Of a DNA stretch of 64,000 nucleotides, positions 28,472 to 36,357 are shown one piece after another. Made by a program: the position numbers and the translations under genes. Numbering within the stretch: position 1 is the stretch's first letter; every line of letters begins with the position of its first letter. Below the pieces are notes generated by a model. That model was not told where the DNA came from and made no database searches. It saw only the letters and a program-made list of their open reading frames with translations. Source of the stretch: Stutzerimonas frequens (GTDB lineage Bacteria > Pseudomonadota > Gammaproteobacteria > Pseudomonadales > Pseudomonadaceae); assembly GCF_024448335.1 (NCBI RefSeq), contig NZ_JAMOHM010000011.1:1-64000 (forward strand). The letters run 5' to 3'.

Positions 28472-28733
28472 GGCAGACCTACGGCGCAACGCCAACGGAA
28501 CCTCCATCCACCATCAAGACGAGGACGATCCCCCCGCGACACGCCACACGGCGTTCGTCCGGGTGGTTCGTCCTTGCGCGCTTGCGAGCAAGGCAGACTG
28601 CAACCTGCAACTGAACGTCGTTCGCCACCCGTTATGCACCGAATCGCTGCATTTTCAATCATTGGATGGATGGGCAACGCCTCGATTCAGGGCAAATATG
28701 TTTCCCATCGGAGCCCAACCAGGACTGGATGCC

Positions 28734-29231
28734 ATGACACGCTCGCAACGGATTGCGCATGACCTGCTGCTGCCTGCCCTTCTGCTGTTGCTGACCGCAA
28801 ACAGCTTCGCCGACGCCCCTAATCCCGTCGACCTCGCCCCCAGCGAGCTCTATCGCGTGAACACCGATCTTGGCCCCAGCCCGGCTGCTATCAGCGCATC
28901 AGGTGCGCTGGCGGTTGTCCAGCAGACCGGCCAGGGCATGACCGGCCACATCGGGCAAACGGGCGCCGAACTGGAGGCCTACATCATCCAGAGCGGCTAC
29001 GCCAACAGCGCCAGCATCGAGCAGATCGGGCTCGACAACGCCGCCCTGATCAGCCAGGACGGCTTCGGCAACGAGGCGCGCATCGACCAGTACGGCTCGG
29101 ACAACCGGGCCAGCATCGCACAGCAAGGCACGAGCAATCGCGCCCTCATCGAGCAGACCGGCAGCGGGCACAGCAGCAACGTGAGCCAGAGCGGCCGGAA
29201 TCTGACGGTAGTGGTTCGCCAGTACCGCTAA
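28734..29231 (+). CDS. csgB: Minor curlin / nucleator CsgB
   Basis: A 165-residue exported protein; signal peptide ends near NSFA-DA. After a 40-residue linker come about four to five curlin repeats of the form A-x-I-x-Q-x-G-x-x-N-x-A (for example ASIEQIGLDNAALISQDGFG, ARIDQYGSDNRASIAQQGTS). Repeat number and length fit CsgB, which nucleates CsgA on the surface. ATG at 28734 is chosen because AGGA (28721-28724) is nine bases upstream; an in-frame ATG at 28698 lacks a site and would bury the signal peptide. Confidence 0.9.
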   Translation: MTRSQRIAHDLLLPALLLLLTANSFADAPNPVDLAPSELYRVNTDLGPSPAAISASGALAVVQQTGQGMTGHIGQTGAELEAYIIQSGYANSASIEQIGLDNAALISQDGFGNEARIDQYGSDNRASIAQQGTSNRALIEQTGSGHSSNVSQSGRNLTVVVRQYR

Positions 29232-29277
29232 TCCCAAGGAAATACCGCTGTACTTAAAACATCCATGGAGAGACAAA

Positions 29278-30564
29278 ATGTTTAAGTTCAAACCCCTTGT
29301 TGCAGCCATTCTGACGGTCGCCACTGCCCAGGCCTTCGCCGCCGAAAACACTTCGGAGCAGAACCAGCTCGGCATCAACAACAATGCGGAAGTGCTGCAA
29401 AGCGGCGGAGCGGGCAATCTGGCCACGCAGAACCAGAGCGGCTTTGCCAACGATGCGCTGGCCGAGCAGAGCAGCGCGTACGACAGCACCATCAAGCAGA
29501 CCCAGGCTGGCAACTACAACAATGCCGAAGCGCAGCAGAACGGCACGCTGATGAGCGGTGCGACACAGGATCAGCGCGGCTGGGGCAACGATGCCCTGGT
29601 CGAGCAGACCGACACCTACAAGACTGGCGCCACGCAGAATCAGAACGGCATCGGCAACTCCGCCGAAACCTTCCAGTCCGGCACCTACATGGTCAACGCC
29701 ACCAGCAATCAGGACGGCAAGCATAACTACGCCCTGATCACCCAGACCGCCAGCATTGGTAGCCAGGCCGTGGTGGACCAGAACGGCGACCTGAACAACG
29801 CCAGCGTCACCCAGTTCCTCAGTAACCACGACCGCGCGAGCATCGATCAGAACGGCGTCGATAATGACGCTCATGTCACTCAGCTCGCCAGCAGCGGCTC
29901 CATCGCCGAGGTCGAGCAGTTCGGCTGGCGCAACGACGCGATGGTTTCGCAGACTGGCCTGCAGCACGAGGCCTATGTCATGTCCAATGGCAGCTACAAC
30001 AAGGTCGACGTGGATCAGAGCGGTAACGCGCAGAACGCCTTCGTCACGCAGCATGGCGTCGGCAACGACTCCAGCATCGTGCAGACCAATGGCTGGCTGG
30101 GCGGCAACAACACCGCCACCACCGAGCAGAGCGGCATCGGCAACGAAGCCGACATCTACCAGGACGGCCGCAACCAGACCGCCAAGACCATCCAGGAAGG
30201 TGGCTACAACGTCGCCTCCGTGGAGCAGCAGGGCCGCGGCAACGACCTGCACTTCCACCAGGACGGCACCGGCAATGAGCTCAACGCCGTGCAAAATGGC
30301 CGCGACAACGAGATCGTCGGCGTCAGCTACGGCTGGGGCAACAGCGCCGATATCGAGCAGAACGGTCGCGACAACCTGGCTACCGTACGCCAGGAAGGCA
30401 CGTTCAACGACGTGATGCTGAGCCAGAGCGGCGCCGATCACCTGATCAAGGTGACCCAGCACGGCTTCGGCAACGATGCCATCGCCAGCCAGGCCGGCTA
30501 CGGCAACGCCGCCTACATCAATCAGAACGGCTGGAACAACACCGCGGTCGTTACCCAGCACTGA
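29278..30564 (+). CDS. csgA: Extended major curlin (CsgA-like, about 18 repeats)
   Basis: A 428-residue exported amyloid subunit. Signal peptide is residues 1-21 (ends QAFA). The mature protein is almost entirely curlin repeats of 22-23 residues, roughly 18 in tandem, each with Gln/Asn at the ladder positions (e.g. ASIDQNGVDNDAHVTQ, AAYINQNGWNNTAVVTQ). E. coli CsgA has five repeats in about 150 residues, so this is nearly three times longer. A GGAG site precedes the ATG and a strong hairpin follows the stop. Some units are degenerate (EIVGVSYGWGN lacks the first Gln), possibly gatekeeper-like. No csgC is seen. Confidence 0.92.
   Translation: MFKFKPLVAAILTVATAQAFAAENTSEQNQLGINNNAEVLQSGGAGNLATQNQSGFANDALAEQSSAYDSTIKQTQAGNYNNAEAQQNGTLMSGATQDQRGWGNDALVEQTDTYKTGATQNQNGIGNSAETFQSGTYMVNATSNQDGKHNYALITQTASIGSQAVVDQNGDLNNASVTQFLSNHDRASIDQNGVDNDAHVTQLASSGSIAEVEQFGWRNDAMVSQTGLQHEAYVMSNGSYNKVDVDQSGNAQNAFVTQHGVGNDSSIVQTNGWLGGNNTATTEQSGIGNEADIYQDGRNQTAKTIQEGGYNVASVEQQGRGNDLHFHQDGTGNELNAVQNGRDNEIVGVSYGWGNSADIEQNGRDNLATVRQEGTFNDVMLSQSGADHLIKVTQHGFGNDAIASQAGYGNAAYINQNGWNNTAVVTQH
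29350..30561 (+). repeat. Array of about 18 curlin repeat units
   Basis: Tandem coding repeats of roughly 66-69 bases, each translating to a beta-strand-loop-beta-strand unit with the pattern N/Q-x-G-x-x-N-x-A-x-x-x-Q. Repeats diverge in sequence, so they are old duplications rather than recent identical copies. Unit 11 carries a short insertion (TNGWLGGNN). Confidence 0.85.
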
Positions 30565-30578
30565 GCCCGTCCCCGCTC

Positions 30579-30609
30579 CACGACTGCCGGCCCTGTGCCG
30601 GCAGTCGTG
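30579..30609 (+). terminator. Terminator hairpin after csgA
   Basis: A perfect 13-bp stem, CACGACTGCCGGC (30579-30591) / GCCGGCAGTCGTG (30597-30609), with loop CCTGT, starts 15 bases after the csgA stop. A long T-run is missing, but the stem is very stable. Confidence 0.75.
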
Positions 30610-30923
30610 CATCTACTCCCCCGCAACATCGCCGCTCGGCGCACCGTTTCGGTGGCATGGCTGGCCAGCGGCCAGCCACTTCGCCCCAAACTGAAGCAAG
30701 CTGACGCATCGGTCAGATCACAATCACCCATGCTGAGCTCGGCAGCCCGCTTCCGGCGGCTCGAAAAGCCCCTAAACCCTAAAATTAACCAGTTTAAAAT
30801 CAGCAACTTAACCTAACACTGCAAGCATCTTTCCGGGTTGGCGCGACGCTTGCTAAAGGACCAAAGCCTGACCGCTTGGACAACTTACAAGCTCACTCAA
30901 ATGCCAATACGGAGACACACTCA
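30610..30923 (+). other. Intergenic region upstream of tsx-like gene
   Basis: About 310 bases with no gene. It contains an AT-rich patch around 30775-30820 that stands out from the GC-rich background and could hold the promoter. No recognisable operator was identified. A GGAG element at 30911-30914 is the ribosome binding site of the next gene. Confidence 0.4.
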
Positions 30924-31706
30924 ATGAAGCGCAGCCTGACTACCGCAGCCCTCGCGGCCGGGTTCATCCTCAGCAGCCAAGCCATGGCGGGCCCCATGCT
31001 CTGGCAGAACAACAGCCTCACCTACCTGTACGGCAAGGACTTCAAAGTAGATGCCGGCGAGATTCAGCAGACCATCACCTTCGAACATGCCAGCGGCTGG
31101 ACCTGGGGGGACATGTTCCTGTTCGTCGACAACAAGTGGTACAACGGCATCTCCGGCAGCGACGGCCATACCTACTACGGCGAGTTCAGCCCACGCCTCT
31201 CGCTGGGCAAGATCAGCGGCGCCGACCTGTCCTTCGGGCCGGTCAAGGACGTGCTGATCTCGGCGACCTACGAGCGCGGCGAAGGCCGCAACCGCAACTA
31301 CCTGCTCGGCCCGGCGGTGGATCTGGCGATCCCCGGCTTCGATCGCTTCGCCCTGAACACCTACTACCGCAAGCCCGACGGCATCACCGGCAAGCCGAGC
31401 GGCCAGTGGCAGATCACCCCGACCTGGGCCATGACCTTCCCGGTCGGCAAGTCGGACATCCTCTTCGATGGCTACATCGACTGGGTCGTCAACGACAAGA
31501 AGAACGGCAACACCGAGCTGAAGAAGAACTTCCACTTCAACCCGCAGGTCAAGTACGACCTCGGCAAGGCGCTGGACTACACGCCCGGCAAGCTCTACGT
31601 CGGTATCGAATACGACTACTGGTCGAACAAGTACGGCATCGAGGACACCGACGCCTTCAACACCGACAACAACGTCACCAACTTCATCGTCAAGGCGCAT
31701 TTCTGA
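30924..31706 (+). CDS. Tsx-like outer-membrane channel protein
   Basis: A 260-residue beta-barrel protein with a signal peptide to about residue 22 (ends AMA-GP). The mature start MLWQNNSLTYLYGKDFKVD and alternating aromatic strands ending in phenylalanine (NFIVKAHF) match the nucleoside-specific channel-forming Tsx/OmpK family. A GGAG site lies nine bases before the ATG. Next to a RutR-like regulator, a nucleoside or nucleobase substrate is reasonable but inferred. Confidence 0.87.
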   Translation: MKRSLTTAALAAGFILSSQAMAGPMLWQNNSLTYLYGKDFKVDAGEIQQTITFEHASGWTWGDMFLFVDNKWYNGISGSDGHTYYGEFSPRLSLGKISGADLSFGPVKDVLISATYERGEGRNRNYLLGPAVDLAIPGFDRFALNTYYRKPDGITGKPSGQWQITPTWAMTFPVGKSDILFDGYIDWVVNDKKNGNTELKKNFHFNPQVKYDLGKALDYTPGKLYVGIEYDYWSNKYGIEDTDAFNTDNNVTNFIVKAHF

Positions 31707-31835
31707 TGCGCCCGCCGCCCGGACAACGGGCGGCACCTTGCCGTGTCAGTCTGCTTCGCTTCAACAAGCGCAACGGCTGCTCGCGCAACGAAACTCGTGC
31801 AGAATCTGCCCAGTCAGCTAACCACCGCCCTGCCT

Positions 31836-31873
31836 CGGTGGGCCTGAACCGCAGGGTGGGCTTCAGCCCACCG
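31836..31873. repeat. REP-like inverted repeat
   Basis: GGTGGGCT-TC-AGCCCACC (31855-31872) forms an 8-bp hairpin, and CGGTGGGC upstream (31836-31843) is also complementary to the GCCCACCG at the end, giving two alternative stems. The GTGGGCTTCAGCCCAC core is the kind of REP seen repeatedly in P. stutzeri-group genomes. Confidence 0.6.
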
Positions 31874-31947
31874 AACCGGTAACGGCCGCCTGCCGGGCTA
31901 ACGCTCACACCGAAGGCCGACTGCCCGCGCGCTCACGGATAGGGAAC

Positions 31948-32619
31948 ATGGACAAGAACAACGCACCGCCGCCGCTCTACACCGCCCAAGGCAAGCCTGC
32001 CGGCCGCATTCGCCAGAAGAACGAGGAAACCATCCTCGCCGCGGCCGCCGAGGAATTCGCCCGCTACGGTTTCAAGGGCACCAGCATGAACGCCATCGCC
32101 AGCCGCGCCGGGCTGCCCAAGGCCAACGTGCACTATTACTTCAACAGCAAGCTGGGGCTGTACGTGGAGGTCATGCGGCACATCCTCGAACTCTGGGATA
32201 CCGCCTTCGACGACCTCACCGTGGACGACGACCCGGCCACCGCCCTGGCCGAGTACATCCGCATCAAGATGGAATTCTCGCGGCGCCATCCGCAAGCCTC
32301 GAAGATCTTCGCCATGGAAGTCATCAGCGGCTGCGAATGCCTGTCCGAGCACTTCAACCAGGACTATCGCAACTGGTTCCGCGGCCGCGCCGCGGTATTC
32401 GACGCCTGGATCGCCGCCGGCAAGATGGACCCGGTCGACCCCATGCACCTGATCTTCCTGATCTGGGCCGGAACGCAGCACTACGCCGACTTCTCCGACC
32501 AGATCCGCCGCATCAACGGCAAGCGGATGACCCGCGCGGACTTCGCCCTTGCCAGCGACAATCTGATCGCCATCATCCTCAAGGGCTGCGGACTCAAGCC
32601 ACCGGCAGCGGAGCGCTGA
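31948..32619 (+). CDS. TetR-family regulator, RutR-like
   Basis: A 223-residue TetR-fold regulator. The N-terminal helix-turn-helix (GFKGTSMNAIASRAGLPKAN, then VHYYFNSKLGLYVEVMRHIL) and C-terminal half (EYIRIKMEFSRRHPQASKIF, HLIFLIWAGTQHYADFSDQI) closely resemble E. coli RutR, which senses uracil/thymine to control pyrimidine catabolism. Here no rut genes are adjacent, but a Tsx-like channel and a LysR gene flank it. Four bases separate its stop from the LysR start. Confidence 0.9.
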   Translation: MDKNNAPPPLYTAQGKPAGRIRQKNEETILAAAAEEFARYGFKGTSMNAIASRAGLPKANVHYYFNSKLGLYVEVMRHILELWDTAFDDLTVDDDPATALAEYIRIKMEFSRRHPQASKIFAMEVISGCECLSEHFNQDYRNWFRGRAAVFDAWIAAGKMDPVDPMHLIFLIWAGTQHYADFSDQIRRINGKRMTRADFALASDNLIAIILKGCGLKPPAAER

Positions 32620-32623
32620 AGGC

Positions 32624-33583
32624 TTGGCCCGCAAGCTGCGCATCCACTCGCCGGCCATTCACTATTTCGACATGGTGCGCCGCTGCCAGTCGATCCGCGA
32701 GGCGTCGCGCCGGCTCAACGTCGCGTCGTCGGCCGTGAACCGGCAGATTCTCAAGCTCGAAGACGAGATCGGCGCGCCCCTTTTCGAACGCTTGCCGGGC
32801 GGGCTTCGGCTGACCGCCGCCGGCGAGATCTTCGCTCGCCATGTCATCGTCGTGCTGCAGGACGCCGAACGTGTGCGCTCCGAACTGGACGCGCTGCAGG
32901 GTCTGCGCACCGGTCATGTGGAAATCGCCACGGTATCCGGCGTCACCACCGACCTGCTTCCCGGCGTGCTGGAGCAGCTGCGTGAGCGCTATCCGCGTGT
33001 CACGGTCGGCGTGACCAGCCTCGGCTCGCAGGCCATTCCCGAAGCGGTGACCAGCGGCCAGGCGGATATCGGCCTGGCCTTCGCCCTGCCGCGTACCGCC
33101 GACCTGCAGCAGCTGGGCGTCGGACATTTCCGCCTGGGCGCCATCGTCGCGCCGGGGCATCCACTGGCCGATCGCCAGGACGTCAGCTTCGCCACCTGCG
33201 CCGAGTTTCCGCTGATCCTGGCCAAGAGCGACCTTTCCATCCATCACCTGCTGGCACCGCTGCTGACGCGCACCCGCCCGCGGCACAAGGCGCCGCTGGA
33301 AACCAGTTCGGTGGAGCTGGCCCTGCAAATGGCCAAGCGCGGCGCCGGGGTCGCCTTCCAGACGCGCATCGGCATCGAGGCCGAGCTGGCCAACGGCACG
33401 CTGGTGCATGTTCCGCTGAATGACGGCGGCTCGGTGTTCAGCGACCTCGGCGTCTACGTGCGCAGTTCGCGCTACCTACCAGTCGCGGTGGATGCCTTCG
33501 TCCGCGCCCTGAGCGAGGAAATCGCCGTCCGCGAAGCCGGGCAGGACAGCCCATCGTCCAGCACGACGCCGCAGCGGCGCTGA
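32624..33583 (+). CDS. LysR-family transcriptional regulator
   Basis: A 319-residue LysR-type regulator with an N-terminal winged helix (HYFDMVRRCQSIREASRRLN, then VASSAVNRQILKLEDEIG) and an effector domain. The start is a TTG at 32624 with GGAG about ten bases upstream; no better ATG precedes the helix-turn-helix. It is tightly coupled behind the RutR-like gene, so the two regulators are likely co-transcribed, an uncommon TetR-LysR tandem. Target genes are not obvious within the window. Confidence 0.9.
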   Translation: MARKLRIHSPAIHYFDMVRRCQSIREASRRLNVASSAVNRQILKLEDEIGAPLFERLPGGLRLTAAGEIFARHVIVVLQDAERVRSELDALQGLRTGHVEIATVSGVTTDLLPGVLEQLRERYPRVTVGVTSLGSQAIPEAVTSGQADIGLAFALPRTADLQQLGVGHFRLGAIVAPGHPLADRQDVSFATCAEFPLILAKSDLSIHHLLAPLLTRTRPRHKAPLETSSVELALQMAKRGAGVAFQTRIGIEAELANGTLVHVPLNDGGSVFSDLGVYVRSSRYLPVAVDAFVRALSEEIAVREAGQDSPSSSTTPQRR

Positions 33584-33640
33584 ACGTTCCGCCGCGGATA
33601 TCGCTCTATTGAGCGAACCCAATGCTCAGGAGCGTTATTG

Positions 33641-34159
33641 ATGGCTTCACGTTTGCTCACCGTACCGACTGCCCTGCTTCTCTCGCTTGCGTCCTATTCC
33701 TGTCTTGCCGCCGGCGGCACCCCGCTCGGCTGGGTAGAGCGTGGCAAGGTGCTTCCCGAGGAAGTCACGGTGAAGTTCAAGCTCGACACCGGCGCGCTGA
33801 CTTCGTCGATGCATGCCGAAGACATCGAGTATTTCCAGCGGGACGGTGAAGAATGGGTCCGCTTCGATCTGGACCTCGAGGACATCGAACGGGACAAGCT
33901 GGTCAAATCGCGCATCGAGCGCAAGCTGCATCGCGAACTGACCGTCCGCGGCGCCGGCGGCAAAGAGGATCGTCCGGTGGTGCTGATGAAGGTGTGCATC
34001 GGCGATCGCCTCCTCGAGGAGCAGTTCTCGCTCAGGGATCGCGATGAAATGAACTACCCCGTGCTGCTCGGCCGCCGCACCCTGGAGAAGCTCGGCCCGG
34101 TCGACTCGGCGCGCACGTTCACCATAGAGCCCAGCTGCGAAGAGCTGGCCACTCGCTGA
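33641..34159 (+). CDS. Retropepsin-like exported protein (RimK-associated/Zn_protease family)
   Basis: A 172-residue exported protein; signal peptide ends near CLA-AG. The family-defining segment KFKLDTGALTSSMHAEDIE contains an Asp-Thr-Gly motif typical of retropepsin-like aspartic peptidases (the RloA group, PF05618). The later YPVLLGRRTLEKLG is the usual second half. Pfam called this family an ATP-dependent zinc protease, which the DTG motif does not support. AGGAG before the ATG at 33641 selects the start. Confidence 0.85.
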   Translation: MASRLLTVPTALLLSLASYSCLAAGGTPLGWVERGKVLPEEVTVKFKLDTGALTSSMHAEDIEYFQRDGEEWVRFDLDLEDIERDKLVKSRIERKLHRELTVRGAGGKEDRPVVLMKVCIGDRLLEEQFSLRDRDEMNYPVLLGRRTLEKLGPVDSARTFTIEPSCEELATR

Positions 34160-34365
34160 CCCGCGGCGCCTCGCAGGTCCGTAACGGCGAGTAGGTCCGG
34201 CTGCGCATTGCGCTGCGGTCAGCGCGGCGAGGCCATCGCAATCGGCCAGTGCGTGCCGCTGGCGTGGCCGAGAAACGTGAACGGCACCGACCGAGGGCCG
34301 TCGGGATGACCGAATGGGCTGGCAATTTGCCACCCCACCAGTCATAGCGAGAGGAGAGCACACCT

Positions 34366-34817
34366 ATGCAGCCCTACGTCAAATTCGGCGCAATGATTGC
34401 CACCTCGACGCTGGTCATGTTCGGCCTGATGTACTGAACGTGTTCCAGACCGACCACATCCTGTTCAGCGAAACCCGCGCTTACATGGCACTGATCATGG
34501 GCGCGGCCATGGCGATCGTCATGCTGGCATTCATGCTGAAGATGTATCCGCGGCGTGGGGGGAACATCGCCATTTTCGCCGGCAGCGCGCTGGTGTTCGT
34601 AGTGTCCTTGTGGCTGGTGCGCAGCCAGGCGACGGTGGATCAGGTGTCGTGGATGAAGGCGATGATTCCGCACCATTCCATCGCCGTCCTCACCAGCGAG
34701 CGGGCGGATATCCAGGACCCGAGGGTGCGCGAGCTGGCGGAGAGCATCATCGAGGCGCAACGCCGTGAAATCGACGAGACGAAGGCGCTGATCAAGGACC
34801 TCGAGGCATGCGACTGA
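34366..34817 (+). pseudogene. Frameshifted DUF305 membrane protein
   Basis: A GAGGAG site precedes an ATG at 34366 that opens MQPYVKFGAMIATSTLVMFG but hits TGA at 34435-34437. In the neighbouring frame the protein continues without gap as LNVFQTDHILFSETRAYMAL and ends at 34817 with the DUF305 metal-type motif WMKAMIPHHSIAVL. Adding one base near 34434 (TACTGAACG read as TACCTGAACG) restores an ordinary ~150-residue DUF305 protein. So either the gene is broken by a 1-base deletion or the assembly has an error. Internal ATGs (e.g. 34476) could still make a shortened product. Confidence 0.8.
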
Positions 34818-35005
34818 ACCAGGGCAGGTCGTACAGCACGGATCGTTGGCGCCGCCTGCTCAGGCGGGGCAGCCGACCTCCGATATAAGTTCATCTCGGG
34901 AGCTTTCGCGCGGTCTTATGGTATCGAAGCCCCCGCGCGCCATCTCCGCTATTCCAGCCCATAGCGCGCCGCCATCCAATGCAATCTCTCGCACCGCAAT
35001 CAAAC

Positions 35006-35024
35006 AATAACGATTTGCATTTGA
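35006..35024. promoter_or_regulatory. Candidate Fur box upstream of siderophore uptake genes
   Basis: AATAACGATTTGCATTTGA agrees with the 19-base Fur consensus at 11 positions, including the GAT and CATT cores. It lies about 50 bases before the MFS start, where iron regulation of an uptake locus would be expected. The match is partial. Confidence 0.4.
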
Positions 35025-35072
35025 ATTCGCGTTTATAGCTGCATAAGATGCACCGCCTCACCCAGCGGCATT

Positions 35073-36293
35073 ATGTACATGGATGCAGATCGACAAACAA
35101 AAACGGCTGTTCAGCTGGCCACACTGATTAGCATGCTATCGATCGGCAGCCTGATGATGATCATGCCGCTCGGCCCGGATCTCGTCCGCGAACTGGACAT
35201 GCCCGCCGACCGCATTGGGTATCTGGCTGGCGCCGCGACCTTGGCAGCGGCCCTCGGCTCGGCGCTCAGTGCTGCCTGGCTGGGCCGCTTCGAGCGCAAG
35301 CCGGTGCTGCTCACTCTGCTCGTCCTCCGCTTCGCCCTGCTCGGTACCTGCGCAGGTGCCTCCGATGCGCACCAGTTGACCTGGCTCTTCGTGCTCAGCG
35401 CATTCGTCGCCGGCCCCCTGGGCGCGGTGCTGATGGCGAGCCTGCTCGATCTGATCCCACCAGCCGAACGGGGCCGGCAGCTCGCCCGCCTAGCGATGGG
35501 TTTCTCCCTCGCCGCCATCGTCGTCACGCCTCTGGTGCTGGAACTCGCGCGCTGGCTGGGCTGGCGCGCGCCGATGCTGGGCATTGCCGCGGTTGGCCTG
35601 GCGCTCGCGTTTGGCTGCCACATCCTCTTCCCCAATCCGCAACCACACCCACACCCGCCAGGAGTGCTGCGCCCGCTGTTGCGCTCACCGCTGTGCCTGG
35701 GGGCACTGGCGCTTGTCGCATTGCAGATGTTCAGCCACTTCCTGCTGGTGCCGCACTTTTCCGCGTTCTTCCAGTTCAATCTCGGCTTCGCCCGCGAACA
35801 CATCGGCGTGCTCTACCTGTGCGGTGGGCTGGCCAGCCTGGCCGCCGTGCGTCTGGGCGGCAGCTGGATCGATCGCGGCCACGCCCGCCGGCTGGTCCTG
35901 AGCAGCAGCGGCCTGCTGGCACTGATCACGCTGCTCGGCTTCGCCCTGCTGGTTCCACTGCCGCTGTTGCTGGTGTTCAGCCTGTTCATGGCACTCAGCA
36001 CATTGCGCACCAGCAGCACCACGACGGTCGCCGCGAGCATTCCGGCGCCCCATCAACGCGCCGCGTTCATGGCGCTGCACGGGTCCGTCAGCAACGTTGC
36101 CGCCGGCCTCGGCAGCCTGGCCTCCGCCGCCTACCTGGGTACGACTGCCGATGGCGCGCTGATGGGTTTCGAACACCTCGCGGGGCTCCACGTGGTCATC
36201 GCGCTGACCGCAGGCGCAGCGCTGCTGTTACTGCTCGCTGCCCTGCGACGCCATGGACATCTGCCAACACCCACAACCACAAGCAGGGCCTGA
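35073..36293 (+). CDS. MFS transporter associated with siderophore uptake genes
   Basis: A 406-residue major facilitator protein with about twelve membrane helices and the inter-helix motif WLGRFERKP after helix two. It opens an iron-uptake locus, 64 bases before the TonB receptor, so it may move a siderophore or its breakdown product across the inner membrane; direction cannot be told. No siderophore biosynthesis genes are visible, consistent with use of foreign siderophores. Upstream Fur-like site suggests iron control. Confidence 0.85.
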   Translation: MYMDADRQTKTAVQLATLISMLSIGSLMMIMPLGPDLVRELDMPADRIGYLAGAATLAAALGSALSAAWLGRFERKPVLLTLLVLRFALLGTCAGASDAHQLTWLFVLSAFVAGPLGAVLMASLLDLIPPAERGRQLARLAMGFSLAAIVVTPLVLELARWLGWRAPMLGIAAVGLALAFGCHILFPNPQPHPHPPGVLRPLLRSPLCLGALALVALQMFSHFLLVPHFSAFFQFNLGFAREHIGVLYLCGGLASLAAVRLGGSWIDRGHARRLVLSSSGLLALITLLGFALLVPLPLLLVFSLFMALSTLRTSSTTTVAASIPAPHQRAAFMALHGSVSNVAAGLGSLASAAYLGTTADGALMGFEHLAGLHVVIALTAGAALLLLLAALRRHGHLPTPTTTSRA

Positions 36294-36357
36294 ACCTGCA
36301 GCCGTACGCCCGATGAGCCTTACATCCCGCATCGATCAAATCGCAATGGAGCCTGCA

